Assembly: GCA_036005605.1 (NCBI GenBank) | Contig: DASYQJ010000117.1 | Span: forward strand, 1-22,114 | From: JALZAA01 sp036005605 | GTDB lineage: Bacteria; Actinomycetota; Acidimicrobiia; IMCC26256; JACDBD01 | Direction of reading: 5' to 3' | DNA length: 22,114 nucleotides | Notes under the pieces: model-generated | Seen by the model: only the letters and a program-made list of their open reading frames with translations | The model's database searches: none | Told to the model about the DNA's origin: nothing | Shown: in pieces, positions 14,638 through 21,585 of the stretch | How positions within the stretch are numbered: the stretch's first letter is position 1 | Layout of the letters: each line of letters opens with the position of its first letter | Program-made: the position numbers and the translations under genes

Positions 14638-15126
14638 GTGCCTGTTTCCCCCGCAACCGCAAGCGTCCGTGAAGCGTTCACACCGGACGATCGCACTCCG
14701 CCGGTTGCCGACGGGGAACGTGGCGGCCAGGTCGCCGGGGACGAGCCCGGCGGCCGGTCGCGCACCCGGCGCGCCGCGCTGGCCGGCGCCTGCGTCCTTG
14801 CGTTCGCTCTCGGGTTCGCCGGCATGACCGCGATCACACGCGGTTCGGACGGCGCGTCGAACCCCAAGACGAAGCCGACGCAACCAGCCCACACCGCGGC
14901 CGCACCGGCCGCACCGGCCGCCTCGACGCCAAAGGCTCCGACCTCCGCTCCCGCGCCGCCGCCGAGCGCGCTCGTCGGCGCCGTCGGGAACGATCAGGCG
15001 CCCGTCCCGCAATCGTCCCCGCCCCCGATTCCGCCGACTGGGAACGCTGGTTCACCGACGCCGTCTACAACCACATCGGTGCCGTCCACCACGCCCACGA
15101 CCACGCCGAGCACCACAACCCCGTGA
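14638..15126 (+). CDS. single-pass membrane protein with Pro/Thr/Ala-rich outer tail
   Basis: 162-residue hypothetical protein: a charged N-terminal cytoplasmic part (1-45, ending RSRTRR), one membrane helix (about 47-66, ALAGACVLAFALGFAGMTAI) and a low-complexity outer tail rich in Pro, Ala, Ser and Thr that ends in Thr/Pro repeats (SVPSTTPTTTPSTTTP). The topology looks like a type II signal-anchor protein with a wall-spanning or possibly glycosylated stalk. The GTG start at 14638 has only a weak GGAA upstream. A short GC-rich tandem repeat near 14898-14922 encodes AAPAAPAA. No family is recognised; low complexity makes homology unreliable, but the helix and its basic flank support a real gene. 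Confidence 0.6.
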   Translation: MPVSPATASVREAFTPDDRTPPVADGERGGQVAGDEPGGRSRTRRAALAGACVLAFALGFAGMTAITRGSDGASNPKTKPTQPAHTAAAPAAPAASTPKAPTSAPAPPPSALVGAVGNDQAPVPQSSPPPIPPTGNAGSPTPSTTTSVPSTTPTTTPSTTTP

Positions 15127-15163
15127 CTTTGCACGGCCCCTTACGAACAGCAAGCGCGCGCGA

Positions 15164-15192
15164 CTACGCCCGAGGTCGAACCCCGGGCGTAG
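15164..15192. terminator. bidirectional terminator-like hairpin between convergent genes
   Basis: Perfect 9-bp inverted repeat CTACGCCCG / CGGGCGTAG with an 11-base loop, in the 84-base gap between the convergent membrane-stalk gene and the CsbD gene. It is well placed to end both transcripts. No T-run follows on either strand. Confidence 0.55.
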
Positions 15193-15210
15193 GACGGACG
15201 AAGCAGTCGG

Positions 15211-15402
15211 CTACTTGCGCTGGACCCGGTCCTTCGCCTTGTCGACGAACTCCTCACCCTTGTCCTTCGCCCGCTCGAGCTTGTCCTTCACCGAGCCGGC
15301 GGCGCGATCGGCCTTCCCTTCGCGCTTGAGGTCGTCGTCGTCGGTGAGGTCACCGGTCGCTTCTTTGACCCGACCCTTGATGTCGTCCTTCTTGCTCTCC
15401 AT
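15211..15402 (-). CDS. CsbD family stress protein
   Basis: 63-residue, highly charged CsbD-type protein: MESKKDDIKGRVKEATGDL, then TDDDDLKREGKADRAAG, then a Lys/Asp/Glu-rich helix ending VDKAKDRVQRK. CsbD is a member of the sigma-B general stress regulon in Bacillus; its biochemical role is unknown. ATG 15402 is preceded by AAGGAG nine bases upstream. A GTTT-N16-GGGCAC element upstream fits stress-sigma control. It ends before a hairpin shared with the convergent gene. Confidence 0.95.
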   Translation of the reverse strand: MESKKDDIKGRVKEATGDLTDDDDLKREGKADRAAGSVKDKLERAKDKGEEFVDKAKDRVQRK

Positions 15403-15433
15403 CGTCGATTCTCCTTTGCTGCTTCGGTGTCTT

Positions 15434-15459
15434 GTGCCCGAAGCCGAGAGGCGGCAAAC
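15434..15459 (-). promoter_or_regulatory. sigma-B/sigma-F-like promoter of the CsbD gene
   Basis: On the minus strand GTTT (complement of 15456-15459), 16 bases, GGGCAC (complement of 15434-15439), followed by an expected leader of about 25 bases that carries the Shine-Dalgarno. Spacing and sequence match the element before the SAP/Rho_N gene, and CsbD is a classical general-stress gene. Confidence 0.55.
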
Positions 15460-15487
15460 GTCAGCGTGTCGGAGACTCGAAGCACCT

Positions 15488-16180
15488 TCAGAGTTGCTCG
15501 CGGACGCCGGCCTCGCTCGCGATGTGCTCCAACTGTTGACCGAGGTCGCCCGTGATCGCTCGCCGTCCACTGCTGCGACGTCCGAGTGGAAGCCACGAGC
15601 GATGGCTGGTTTCCTCGACCATGAACGCGGTGGCCGCGTAGAGCGCAAATGCGCAGAGCACGACGCCGGTCACGCCGCCGGCCACCTTCCATCCCGTGAT
15701 GCTGGAGAGTTGGTAGACGCCGGTGAGTAGGAAGCGAAGCGCGGTCGTCGCGAGTACCAGTGCAGGCACGAGCTTCGCCTCGAGCGCGCCCAGCGCCGGT
15801 ACGAGCATGGCGGTCGCCGAGACGAGGAGAAGAAGCCCCAGCGCATGGCTGGTCGTCCCGAGCGGTGATCGCACCGTCGTGAACCCGACCGCGGCCCACG
15901 TCCCGGCGAGAATTCCCATGCCCGTACCGGCGACCGGGTCGCGTGCGAGGAAGCCGAGGACAGAGGCGAGGAGCTGCAGCGGAGCCACGAACACGAGGAG
16001 GATCACCGCGACGGTCGTCGCGTCCTCGGGCGGAAGCCATTGAAGTTGCACACCGCTGAGCAAGAGCGTCGCGGCGCCGAGGGCGAGGAATCCGAGCGGC
16101 AATGGATTGGCGAGCGGTCGGAGCATGACCTGCGCCCCGACGGGCAGCGCAGCGGCGTCCCTCGAGCTCGTCGTCGTCAT
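15488..16180 (-). CDS. GPR1/FUN34/YaaH-like (AceTr) membrane protein
   Basis: 230-residue protein with about six membrane helices. The first helix opens with ANPLPLGFLALGAATLLL (24-41), which corresponds to the NPAPLGL signature of the acetate/succinate uptake family (SatP/YaaH). The next helices contain PLQLLASVLGFLARDPVAGT. The C-terminal tail (from about 195) is hydrophilic. The ATG at 16180 overlaps the upstream gene's stop (ATGA), so it is the third gene of a coupled set after a molybdopterin oxidoreductase and a ferritin-like protein. Transport of acetate or another small anion is family inference; this divergent member could serve another role in the trio. Confidence 0.72.
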   Translation of the reverse strand: MTTTSSRDAAALPVGAQVMLRPLANPLPLGFLALGAATLLLSGVQLQWLPPEDATTVAVILLVFVAPLQLLASVLGFLARDPVAGTGMGILAGTWAAVGFTTVRSPLGTTSHALGLLLLVSATAMLVPALGALEAKLVPALVLATTALRFLLTGVYQLSSITGWKVAGGVTGVVLCAFALYAATAFMVEETSHRSWLPLGRRSSGRRAITGDLGQQLEHIASEAGVREQL

Positions 16181-16638
16181 CGGTCCGCAACCAGGAGCGT
16201 CTGCGGGGCGGACTGCTTGATCCGAGTCTTGAGCCACTTCAACTGGGCCGCTGTGTCCGCCTCGCACGTCCGCACCGCTTCCAGCAGCGCCTCGTCGCGG
16301 GCTCCCTGTGCGGCTTGTGCGATGACGGTCCAGGAGATGTCCGCCTCGTTCGCCATCAGGTACAGGTCATGGAGGTCCCGCAGGAAGCCGAGCGATCCGT
16401 CGCGAGGCTCGTCGAACAGGTCGCGGTGGAGGTCCTGTGGGTCGTCTTGCTCGGTCTCTCCGTACCGCTCCACGAAGGGCGCGAGCGTGCTGACGTGCGA
16501 ATCGCACTGCTCGGCGAGAAGCCGACACGTTCCGTATACGTCGGGCTCATCGGCATGACGCCGCGCCACCTCCCGATACGCGTCGGCGAGCTCGCCCTCT
16601 GACCGGTGCACAAGTCCGAGATAATGCGCAAGCAGCAT
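16177..16638 (-). CDS. ferritin-like/four-helix-bundle hypothetical protein
   Basis: 153-residue, wholly helical-looking protein. Acid and histidine residues are spaced along helices: HYLGLVHRSEGELADAYREV (5-24), CDSHVSTLAPFVERYG (45-60), LRDLHDLYLMANEADISW (86-103) and CEADTAAQLKWLKTRI (125-140). The layout suggests a ferritin-like bundle that might bind a di-iron centre, but I cannot assign a strict EXXH pair. Its ATG shares one base with the stop of the molybdopterin oxidoreductase (TAATG at 16640-16636), and its stop overlaps the membrane-protein start (ATGA). The tight coupling implies it works with those two; I recall no assigned function. Confidence 0.75.
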   Translation of the reverse strand: MLLAHYLGLVHRSEGELADAYREVARRHADEPDVYGTCRLLAEQCDSHVSTLAPFVERYGETEQDDPQDLHRDLFDEPRDGSLGFLRDLHDLYLMANEADISWTVIAQAAQGARDEALLEAVRTCEADTAAQLKWLKTRIKQSAPQTLLVADR

Positions 16639-18977
16639 TACGAGGGATTCTCCGGGCCGTCGACACGCTGCACACGTACCGCCGCCACCTTGAAGTGCGG
16701 TTGCTTGGAAACGGGATCCCATTCAGTGACCGTGAGCTCGTTGGCCGCCGTAGCGGTGCCGTTCGGCGTTCCGTACGACCCGTAGTGGAAAGGTGCGAAG
16801 ACAACTCCTTCGGCGAGCCCGAGGAGGCGCGCTCTGGCCTCCATCGCTCCGCGTCGCGATTCCACGCGAACCAGGTCGCCTTCGGCGATGCCGTACCGGC
16901 CGGCGTCCCCGGGTGTCATCTCGATCCACGCTTCGGGAGCGGCGGCTTGGAGCTGCCGGGCGCGCCCGGTCTTGGTTCGGGTGTGGAAGTGGTACACGGT
17001 CCGTCCCGTCGTGAACCGCAACGGGTACTCGTCCGACGGCTCCTCTGCGGGGGCGCGGTAGTGGACGGCTTTGAGGATCGCCCTGCCGGCGGGGTCGGCG
17101 GCGCGGTACTCCTGTTCGGTGACGGCACCGCCGGTGACCAGGTCGTGGCCGAAGGCCTCGCATCGGTCCGCCGCGGTGTAGAAGTGCCCGTCCGAGTAGA
17201 GCCGAGGCCTGCCTTCGGGGGTGCGATCGTCGCACGGCCATTGGATGCCGTTGCGGTCCCGGAGGCGCTCGTAGGACAACGCGGAGTAGTCACAGGGCCG
17301 GCCGCGCGAGCACGTCTTCCAGGCCTCGAAGGCCGACTCGGGGTCCGACCAATTGACGAGCGGCTGACCGTTCCGGTCCGTGAAGCCCATTCGGTCCGCG
17401 TAGTCGAGGAAGATCTCGAGATCTGAACGCGCGTCTCCGGGCGGCGGTACGGCGCGCTCCGAGAGATGCACGGTCCGGTCGGCGTTGGTGAACGTCCCCG
17501 TCTTCTCGCCCCAGAGGGCGACCGGGAGCACGACGTCGGCGTACGCCGCCGTCTCGGTCGGGAAGGCGTCCTGGACGACCACGAACAGGTCGTCGCGCTC
17601 GAGCACGGATCGGATGCGATGGAGCTCGGGCAGGGAGACGGCCGGGTTCGTTCCACTGATCCATAGGAGGCGAATGGACCCCTGCTCCGCGTACCGCCAG
17701 ATCTGCATGGCATGGGTGGGCGGCGCCCAGTGCGGGATCACGGCCATGTCGACGTTCCAGAGCTCGGCGAGCTCTCGCACGTGGTCCTCGTTGTCCCAGT
17801 TCCGGAACCCCGGGAGGTCGCCGTCGGCGCCGGTCTCGCGCGTGTTCTGCGCGGTCGGCTGTCCGTTCATCTGGAACACGGCGCGGCCGGGAGCGCCCAG
17901 CATCCCCCGAACGAGGTGCAGGTTGTTCAGCTGGCACGCCGTGGCCGTCGCCTGCCACGACTGGTACACGCCTTGGAGCGCGGTCGACACGAGGCGGTCG
18001 GCCGCACCGACGATCCGAGCCGCCTCGCGGATCGCCGACGGGTCAACGCCGCAGATCTCGCCGACTCGCTCGGGCGTGTACTCCTGCACGACGCGCTCGA
18101 CCTGCTCGAAGCCCACGGTGTGCGCGTCGACGTAGTCGTGATCGATCCAGTCGTTCGCGATCACCTCGTGGATGATCCCGTTCATCAGGGCCAGGTTCGT
18201 GCCGTTGCGGATCGCGAGGTGCACGTCCGCTTCACGCGCCGGCATCGTCGGGCGCGGGTCGACGACAACGAGGCGAGGACGCTTTGGTCCGTCCAGACGA
18301 TCGAGCATCCGCGACCACAACACAGTCTGCGTCTCGGCGATGTTGTGACCGACGAGGAAGAACGCGTCCGCCTCGTCGACGTCTTCATAGGAGCCGGGTT
18401 GCCCGTCGCTGCCGAAAGATTCCTTGAGCGCCTGCGCCGCAGTGGCCGTGCAGAGGCGGGTGTTGCCGTCCATGTGCGGCGTCCCCAAGCCTGCTTTCCC
18501 GAGGACGGCAAGCGTGTAGTACTCCTCGAGGAACAGCTGCCCCGACGTGTAGAACCCGATCGCGCTGCCGCCCTTCTCGTCCAGCAGGGCGCGAGAGCGC
18601 TCGACGACGCGGCCCATGGCGTCGTCCCAACTCGTCTCGTGCAGCTCTCCGCCCCGGCGGACGAGCGGCCGGGTCAGGCGGTCACCGGCGTTGTTCGCCT
18701 GCCAGCCGAACAGGCCCTTCGGCCCGAGTCGCCCGTGGTTGACCCGGTCGGCGGCCCGTCCACGCACGCCGACGATCCGGTCGTCCTTCACCGCTATATC
18801 CAGCCCGCAGCCGTTCGAGCACAGGACGCAGGCCGAGGTCACCCAGCGGTCGACGTCGTGGGAGTCGATCCCGGCCTCGAGCTGGACGTCGGTTCGCTCC
18901 GGCCACCTCGTCCCCGACGCGAAGGGAGTGCGCGCCCCCCAGGGATGAGCGATGCGATCACTCTGTCCGGTCATCAC
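16638..18977 (-). CDS. molybdopterin oxidoreductase, assimilatory nitrate-reductase-like
   Basis: 779-residue DMSO-reductase-superfamily enzyme. After a short non-Tat N-terminus comes an N-terminal cluster motif CVLCSNGC (C50, C53, C57). The fourth ligand position reads NHGRLGPKG with Gly85 where NarB/NapA-type enzymes have Cys. The Mo-ligand region GNTRLCTATAA has C176. Further landmarks are FFLVGHNIAETQTV, VVVDPRPT, QMNGQPTAQNTRETGADGDL, LLWISGTNPAVSLPEL, LPVALWGEKTGTFTNADRTV and the C-terminal barrel (FTTGRTVYHFHTRTKTGRA, FHYGSYGTPNGTATAANELT). It begins GTG-ATG at 18977/18974; either is possible. It lacks a Tat signal and is probably cytoplasmic. The electron partner and substrate are unknown. 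It heads a coupled trio with a ferritin-like and a FUN34-like protein. Confidence 0.93.
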   Translation of the reverse strand: MMTGQSDRIAHPWGARTPFASGTRWPERTDVQLEAGIDSHDVDRWVTSACVLCSNGCGLDIAVKDDRIVGVRGRAADRVNHGRLGPKGLFGWQANNAGDRLTRPLVRRGGELHETSWDDAMGRVVERSRALLDEKGGSAIGFYTSGQLFLEEYYTLAVLGKAGLGTPHMDGNTRLCTATAAQALKESFGSDGQPGSYEDVDEADAFFLVGHNIAETQTVLWSRMLDRLDGPKRPRLVVVDPRPTMPAREADVHLAIRNGTNLALMNGIIHEVIANDWIDHDYVDAHTVGFEQVERVVQEYTPERVGEICGVDPSAIREAARIVGAADRLVSTALQGVYQSWQATATACQLNNLHLVRGMLGAPGRAVFQMNGQPTAQNTRETGADGDLPGFRNWDNEDHVRELAELWNVDMAVIPHWAPPTHAMQIWRYAEQGSIRLLWISGTNPAVSLPELHRIRSVLERDDLFVVVQDAFPTETAAYADVVLPVALWGEKTGTFTNADRTVHLSERAVPPPGDARSDLEIFLDYADRMGFTDRNGQPLVNWSDPESAFEAWKTCSRGRPCDYSALSYERLRDRNGIQWPCDDRTPEGRPRLYSDGHFYTAADRCEAFGHDLVTGGAVTEQEYRAADPAGRAILKAVHYRAPAEEPSDEYPLRFTTGRTVYHFHTRTKTGRARQLQAAAPEAWIEMTPGDAGRYGIAEGDLVRVESRRGAMEARARLLGLAEGVVFAPFHYGSYGTPNGTATAANELTVTEWDPVSKQPHFKVAAVRVQRVDGPENPS

Positions 18978-19056
18978 ACCCCCGGGACGGGATCGACCAC
19001 GTCAGGCGTACGTTCCCTTCCCGTCAGGGGCTCGCCCTATGCACGCACCGGCCGGT

Positions 19057-19842
19057 TCAGGACTGGAGTCGTGCGAGACAATCCTTGATCTCGGCGGGGC
19101 AGTCGCTCACGACGATGTCCGGCCGCATCGGGAGGAGTCGCTCGAGCTGGCCGGGGCTGTTCACGGCGCCGACACTGATCGTCACGCCGGCGTCGTGCAA
19201 AGGATCGACGAGATCGGGGGAGAAGATGAAGCCTTCGAGCGAGACGCCGTCGATGTGTTGATCCAGAACCCAATGCACGAGCGCCTTCGGCGCATAGTCC
19301 GCCCACAAGACGAGGCGGGTCGAGACGGCGTGATCCACTGCGACCAGACAACCGCGGGTGAAGAAGCTGATCACTTCGATGCGGTCGTCGGTACCGTGCT
19401 CCTTGGTGATCTCACACGCGCGCGCCGTCGTGCGATCGGCCAACTCCGGATCGGCATACGCCTTGACGTCGAGCTGGAGTGGAAGCTCACGCGGAATCAG
19501 GTCGAGGACGGCGCGAAGCCTGAGCGGATGCTCGTCACTGACGTCGCCGTTCTGACCCCGGACGTATGCTTCGTCGATCTCGTCGGCGGTGCGGTCCTGC
19601 GCCCATCCGTCCAGGTTGGTGGAGAGCGCGAGGCCGGGGTCGTGTAGTGCGAAGACCTCGTCGTCGCGGCTGAGGATGATGTCGCACTCGAGCCCGTCGA
19701 CCTGACGAGCCAGGCTCTTCTCGAGAGCGACCCGAGATCCCTCGGGGCCGTAGTCACCTCCGAACCGGTGGCCGTACACCGGCACGTCGTCTGTCGCTCG
19801 GTTCGTCTCCATACGAGGCAAGATGGCCCGTCCGAGAGCCAT
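19057..19842 (-). CDS. glycerophosphodiester phosphodiesterase family protein
   Basis: 261-residue GDPD TIM barrel: HR at 25-26 (GHRFGGDYGPEGS), LECDI with E52 and D54, and ALHDPG with H67 and D68 cover the metal and catalytic residues. The usual ENT triplet is EGS here. Later strands read LPLQLDVKAY and DGVSLEGFIFSPDLVD. The enzyme would hydrolyse glycerophosphodiesters to an alcohol and glycerol-3-phosphate. No signal peptide, so cytoplasmic. I chose ATG 19842 because GCGGAGG sits six bases before it; the internal ATG at 19812 has no ribosome site. Its start is 36 bases from the divergent EEP-family gene, suggesting shared control. Confidence 0.92.
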   Translation of the reverse strand: MALGRAILPRMETNRATDDVPVYGHRFGGDYGPEGSRVALEKSLARQVDGLECDIILSRDDEVFALHDPGLALSTNLDGWAQDRTADEIDEAYVRGQNGDVSDEHPLRLRAVLDLIPRELPLQLDVKAYADPELADRTTARACEITKEHGTDDRIEVISFFTRGCLVAVDHAVSTRLVLWADYAPKALVHWVLDQHIDGVSLEGFIFSPDLVDPLHDAGVTISVGAVNSPGQLERLLPMRPDIVVSDCPAEIKDCLARLQS

Positions 19843-19878
19843 CCGAAACCTCCGCGCGCCGAGAGTGGGTAGGCAGCA

Positions 19879-20592
19879 ATGCGGCTGGCGTCCTTCAACA
19901 TCAAGAACGGGGTGTCGGACGACGGATCTTGCGATCCGGACATGCTCGTCGGCGCGTGCCGAATGCTCCGTGCGGACGTGCTGGCGCTCCAGGAGGTCGA
20001 TCGAGGCGTGCCTCGCAGCGGCAACGCGGACCAGACGGCGCTCGTCGCCGGCGGCTGCGGCTTGAACGGCCTTTACGCGCCGGCCCGTCGACTCGACGGT
20101 GGAGAGTACGGCAATGCCCTTCTCGTACGGGGCTCGTTCGCGGATGTCCAGCACATCCGCCTCCCGGTCGCGCCGCGGAAAGAGGCACGGGCAGTCGTCT
20201 TGGCCGGCGTCGAGGTGGGCGGCGTAGCGCTGTCGGTCGCGGCGACGCACCTCCAGAACCGGCACGGCAGGCCTCCGCCCACCCCGACCGACGCCGCCGA
20301 GCAACTCGAACAGCTGGAGGTCGTGCTGGCCGGGCTCGCGCGCCGGCGGCGCCCGCGGGCGCTGCTCGGTGACCTCAACATGCCGCCCGAGGTCGCGGTC
20401 CCGGTACTGGAAGCCGCCGGCTACGAGGTCGCCGACAGTAAGCCGACGGTCGTCGTCGGAGCGCCGAAGTTCCGGATCGACTACATCGCCGTCGACGGCC
20501 TTGCCATCGGGGGCAGCGAGGTGCTCGACACGGACGTGAGCGACCACCGCGCGCTGGTCGTCGAGGTCGAGGCGGCCGAGGGCCGAGCCTGA
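19879..20592 (+). CDS. endonuclease/exonuclease/phosphatase (EEP) family protein
   Basis: 237-residue EEP-fold hydrolase with the full active-site set: N7 (ASFNIKNG), E39 (ALQEVD), H124 (ATHLQNRHG), D165/N167 (GDLNMPP), D201 (RIDYIAV) and the terminal SDHRALV (221-227). Family members include DNA repair nucleases, sphingomyelinases and inositol-phosphate phosphatases. The short length and pairing with a GDPD fit a phosphodiesterase acting on small molecules or lipids more than a DNA repair enzyme. ATG 19879 follows GGTAGG at a short distance. It is divergent from the GDPD gene with 36 bases between. Confidence 0.92.
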   Translation: MRLASFNIKNGVSDDGSCDPDMLVGACRMLRADVLALQEVDRGVPRSGNADQTALVAGGCGLNGLYAPARRLDGGEYGNALLVRGSFADVQHIRLPVAPRKEARAVVLAGVEVGGVALSVAATHLQNRHGRPPPTPTDAAEQLEQLEVVLAGLARRRRPRALLGDLNMPPEVAVPVLEAAGYEVADSKPTVVVGAPKFRIDYIAVDGLAIGGSEVLDTDVSDHRALVVEVEAAEGRA

Positions 20593-20616
20593 CTACCGGG
20601 TGGGCGCCTCGGGTAT
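20591..20616 (+). promoter_or_regulatory. possible stress-sigma promoter upstream of the 75-residue protein gene
   Basis: GACT, 16 bases, GGGTAT, overlapping the stop codon of the EEP gene. The -10 fits sigma-B/sigma-F well but the -35 (G..T) is weak. A transcript from here would have a leader of about 70 bases that includes the inverted repeat at 20643-20663. Confidence 0.3.
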
Positions 20617-20642
20617 AGCCCATGGCAGGCGAAGAATCTCAC

Positions 20643-20663
20643 AGGAACGAAGATCGCGTTCCT
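20643..20663 (+). repeat. inverted repeat in the leader of the 75-residue protein gene
   Basis: Perfect 7-bp arms AGGAACG and CGTTCCT with a 7-base centre, 31 bases before the ATG. It could be an operator or an RNA hairpin in the leader. The sequence does not decide which. Confidence 0.4.
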
Positions 20664-20694
20664 TGGGTAGGCGAGCATTGATTTAGGAGGAGGC

Positions 20695-20922
20695 ATGGCT
20701 ACCGAAACAGGCACCATCACAGGCACGAAGGACAAGACGTACAACGTCATCTGGTTCGTCGAGCAGTGCCTGAGCAACACGCTCCGGCTCGAGACGTACG
20801 TGGAAGACGCTGAGCGTGACGGCGACCAGGAGTTGGCCGAGTTCTTCCGCCGGGCGCAGGAGACCAGCCGCAAGGGCGCGGAGCAAGGCAAGTCGCTGCT
20901 CGCCAAGCGGCTGCAGGCCTGA
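20695..20922 (+). CDS. small conserved hypothetical protein (75 residues)
   Basis: 75-residue soluble, mostly helical protein: a Thr/Gly-rich start (MATETGTITGTKDKTYNV), then amphipathic helices containing IWFVEQCLSNTLRLETYVED and ELAEFFRRAQETSRKGAEQG. AGGAGGAGG directly before the ATG is a very strong ribosome site, so it is probably abundant. I recall similar short actinobacterial proteins of unknown function. It is followed by a strong hairpin at 20939-20964, so it is probably a one-gene transcript. Confidence 0.82.
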   Translation: MATETGTITGTKDKTYNVIWFVEQCLSNTLRLETYVEDAERDGDQELAEFFRRAQETSRKGAEQGKSLLAKRLQA

Positions 20923-20938
20923 CCACGGCGTTTCGTAG

Positions 20939-20964
20939 GGGGGTAGTGCACCGGCATTACCCCC
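20939..20964 (+). terminator. strong 11-bp hairpin after the 75-residue protein gene
   Basis: GGGGGTAGTGC - ACCG - GCATTACCCCC forms an 11-bp stem with a single G-T wobble and a four-base loop, starting 17 bases after the stop codon. No T-run follows, as is common in GC-rich actinobacteria. Because it is nearly symmetric and lies 52 bases before the next gene, it could also be a regulatory site for that gene. Confidence 0.6.
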
Positions 20965-21015
20965 GTATGGCCGGTGGCACGAACGGCAGGACTCTGACGG
21001 CGACGATCCGAGGCG

Positions 21016-21585
21016 ATGCGGGCGATGGACCGTGAGCGTGGCTCAGAGGTGATCAAGAACTGGCCGGACGACTCGCGCGAAGCGGCGGAGCTCGTCATCG
21101 ATCAGTACGGCGAGCCGCACGAAGCGACCCATTCGATGCTCATTTGGCACAACGTGGGCCCGTGGAAGCGAATGGTCGCGACACGCGCGTTCTACGAGCA
21201 CCATTTCCCCGCTCCGCACATCGACGCCGTCGAGTCCTTCATCGACTACCGGGTACCGGTCGAGATGTTCAGTGCGCTCGCAGAGTTCGACGGCAGCGTG
21301 ATCGTCGAGCGAACGACCGGCGAAGTCTCGGCCCGGTGTCACGACGAGCAGGCGAACCTCCTCGCTCTCAACCTCATGCACGACCTCGTGACGGGGACCA
21401 AGGACGTGCTGGAAGCACGGAGCTATTACGCCAAGGAGTTCCTCGACGCCCGCCGCAACAAGCCGACTCCGTACATGGACAAGCTGCACTTCCAACCGGA
21501 GGGCGGCGGGACCACCGATCCCGACCAGCGAGTCCTCTCCGACGAGGATCTCGAGCAGGCCGTGCGCGAAAGCGAAGGAAGCTAA
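21016..21585 (+). CDS. conserved hypothetical protein (189 residues)
   Basis: Soluble 189-residue protein with no family I can name. Distinct segments are NWPDDSREAAELVIDQYGEP, HNVGPWKRMVATRAFYEHHF, DYRVPVEMFSALAEFDGSV, VERTTGEVSARCHDEQANLL, and LNLMHDLVTGTKDVLEARSY followed by YAKEF. Several His, Asp and Glu residues (HHF, CHDEQAN, LMHD) could bind a metal. I recall similar hypothetical proteins in actinobacteria. Start is uncertain: ATG 21016 (GAGG too close) or ATG 21025 (GAGG at about ten bases). Its stop overlaps the stop of the convergent amidohydrolase gene. Confidence 0.78.
   Translation: MRAMDRERGSEVIKNWPDDSREAAELVIDQYGEPHEATHSMLIWHNVGPWKRMVATRAFYEHHFPAPHIDAVESFIDYRVPVEMFSALAEFDGSVIVERTTGEVSARCHDEQANLLALNLMHDLVTGTKDVLEARSYYAKEFLDARRNKPTPYMDKLHFQPEGGGTTDPDQRVLSDEDLEQAVRESEGS

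Noticed and set aside
14898..14922. Short GC-rich tandem repeat within the membrane-stalk gene as a mobile or regulatory repeat
   Set aside because: It simply encodes the Ala/Pro low-complexity tail in frame.
19047..19056. 10-bp palindrome ACCGGCCGGT after the GDPD stop as a terminator
   Set aside because: It has no loop and is short; in such GC-rich DNA it is easily a chance palindrome.
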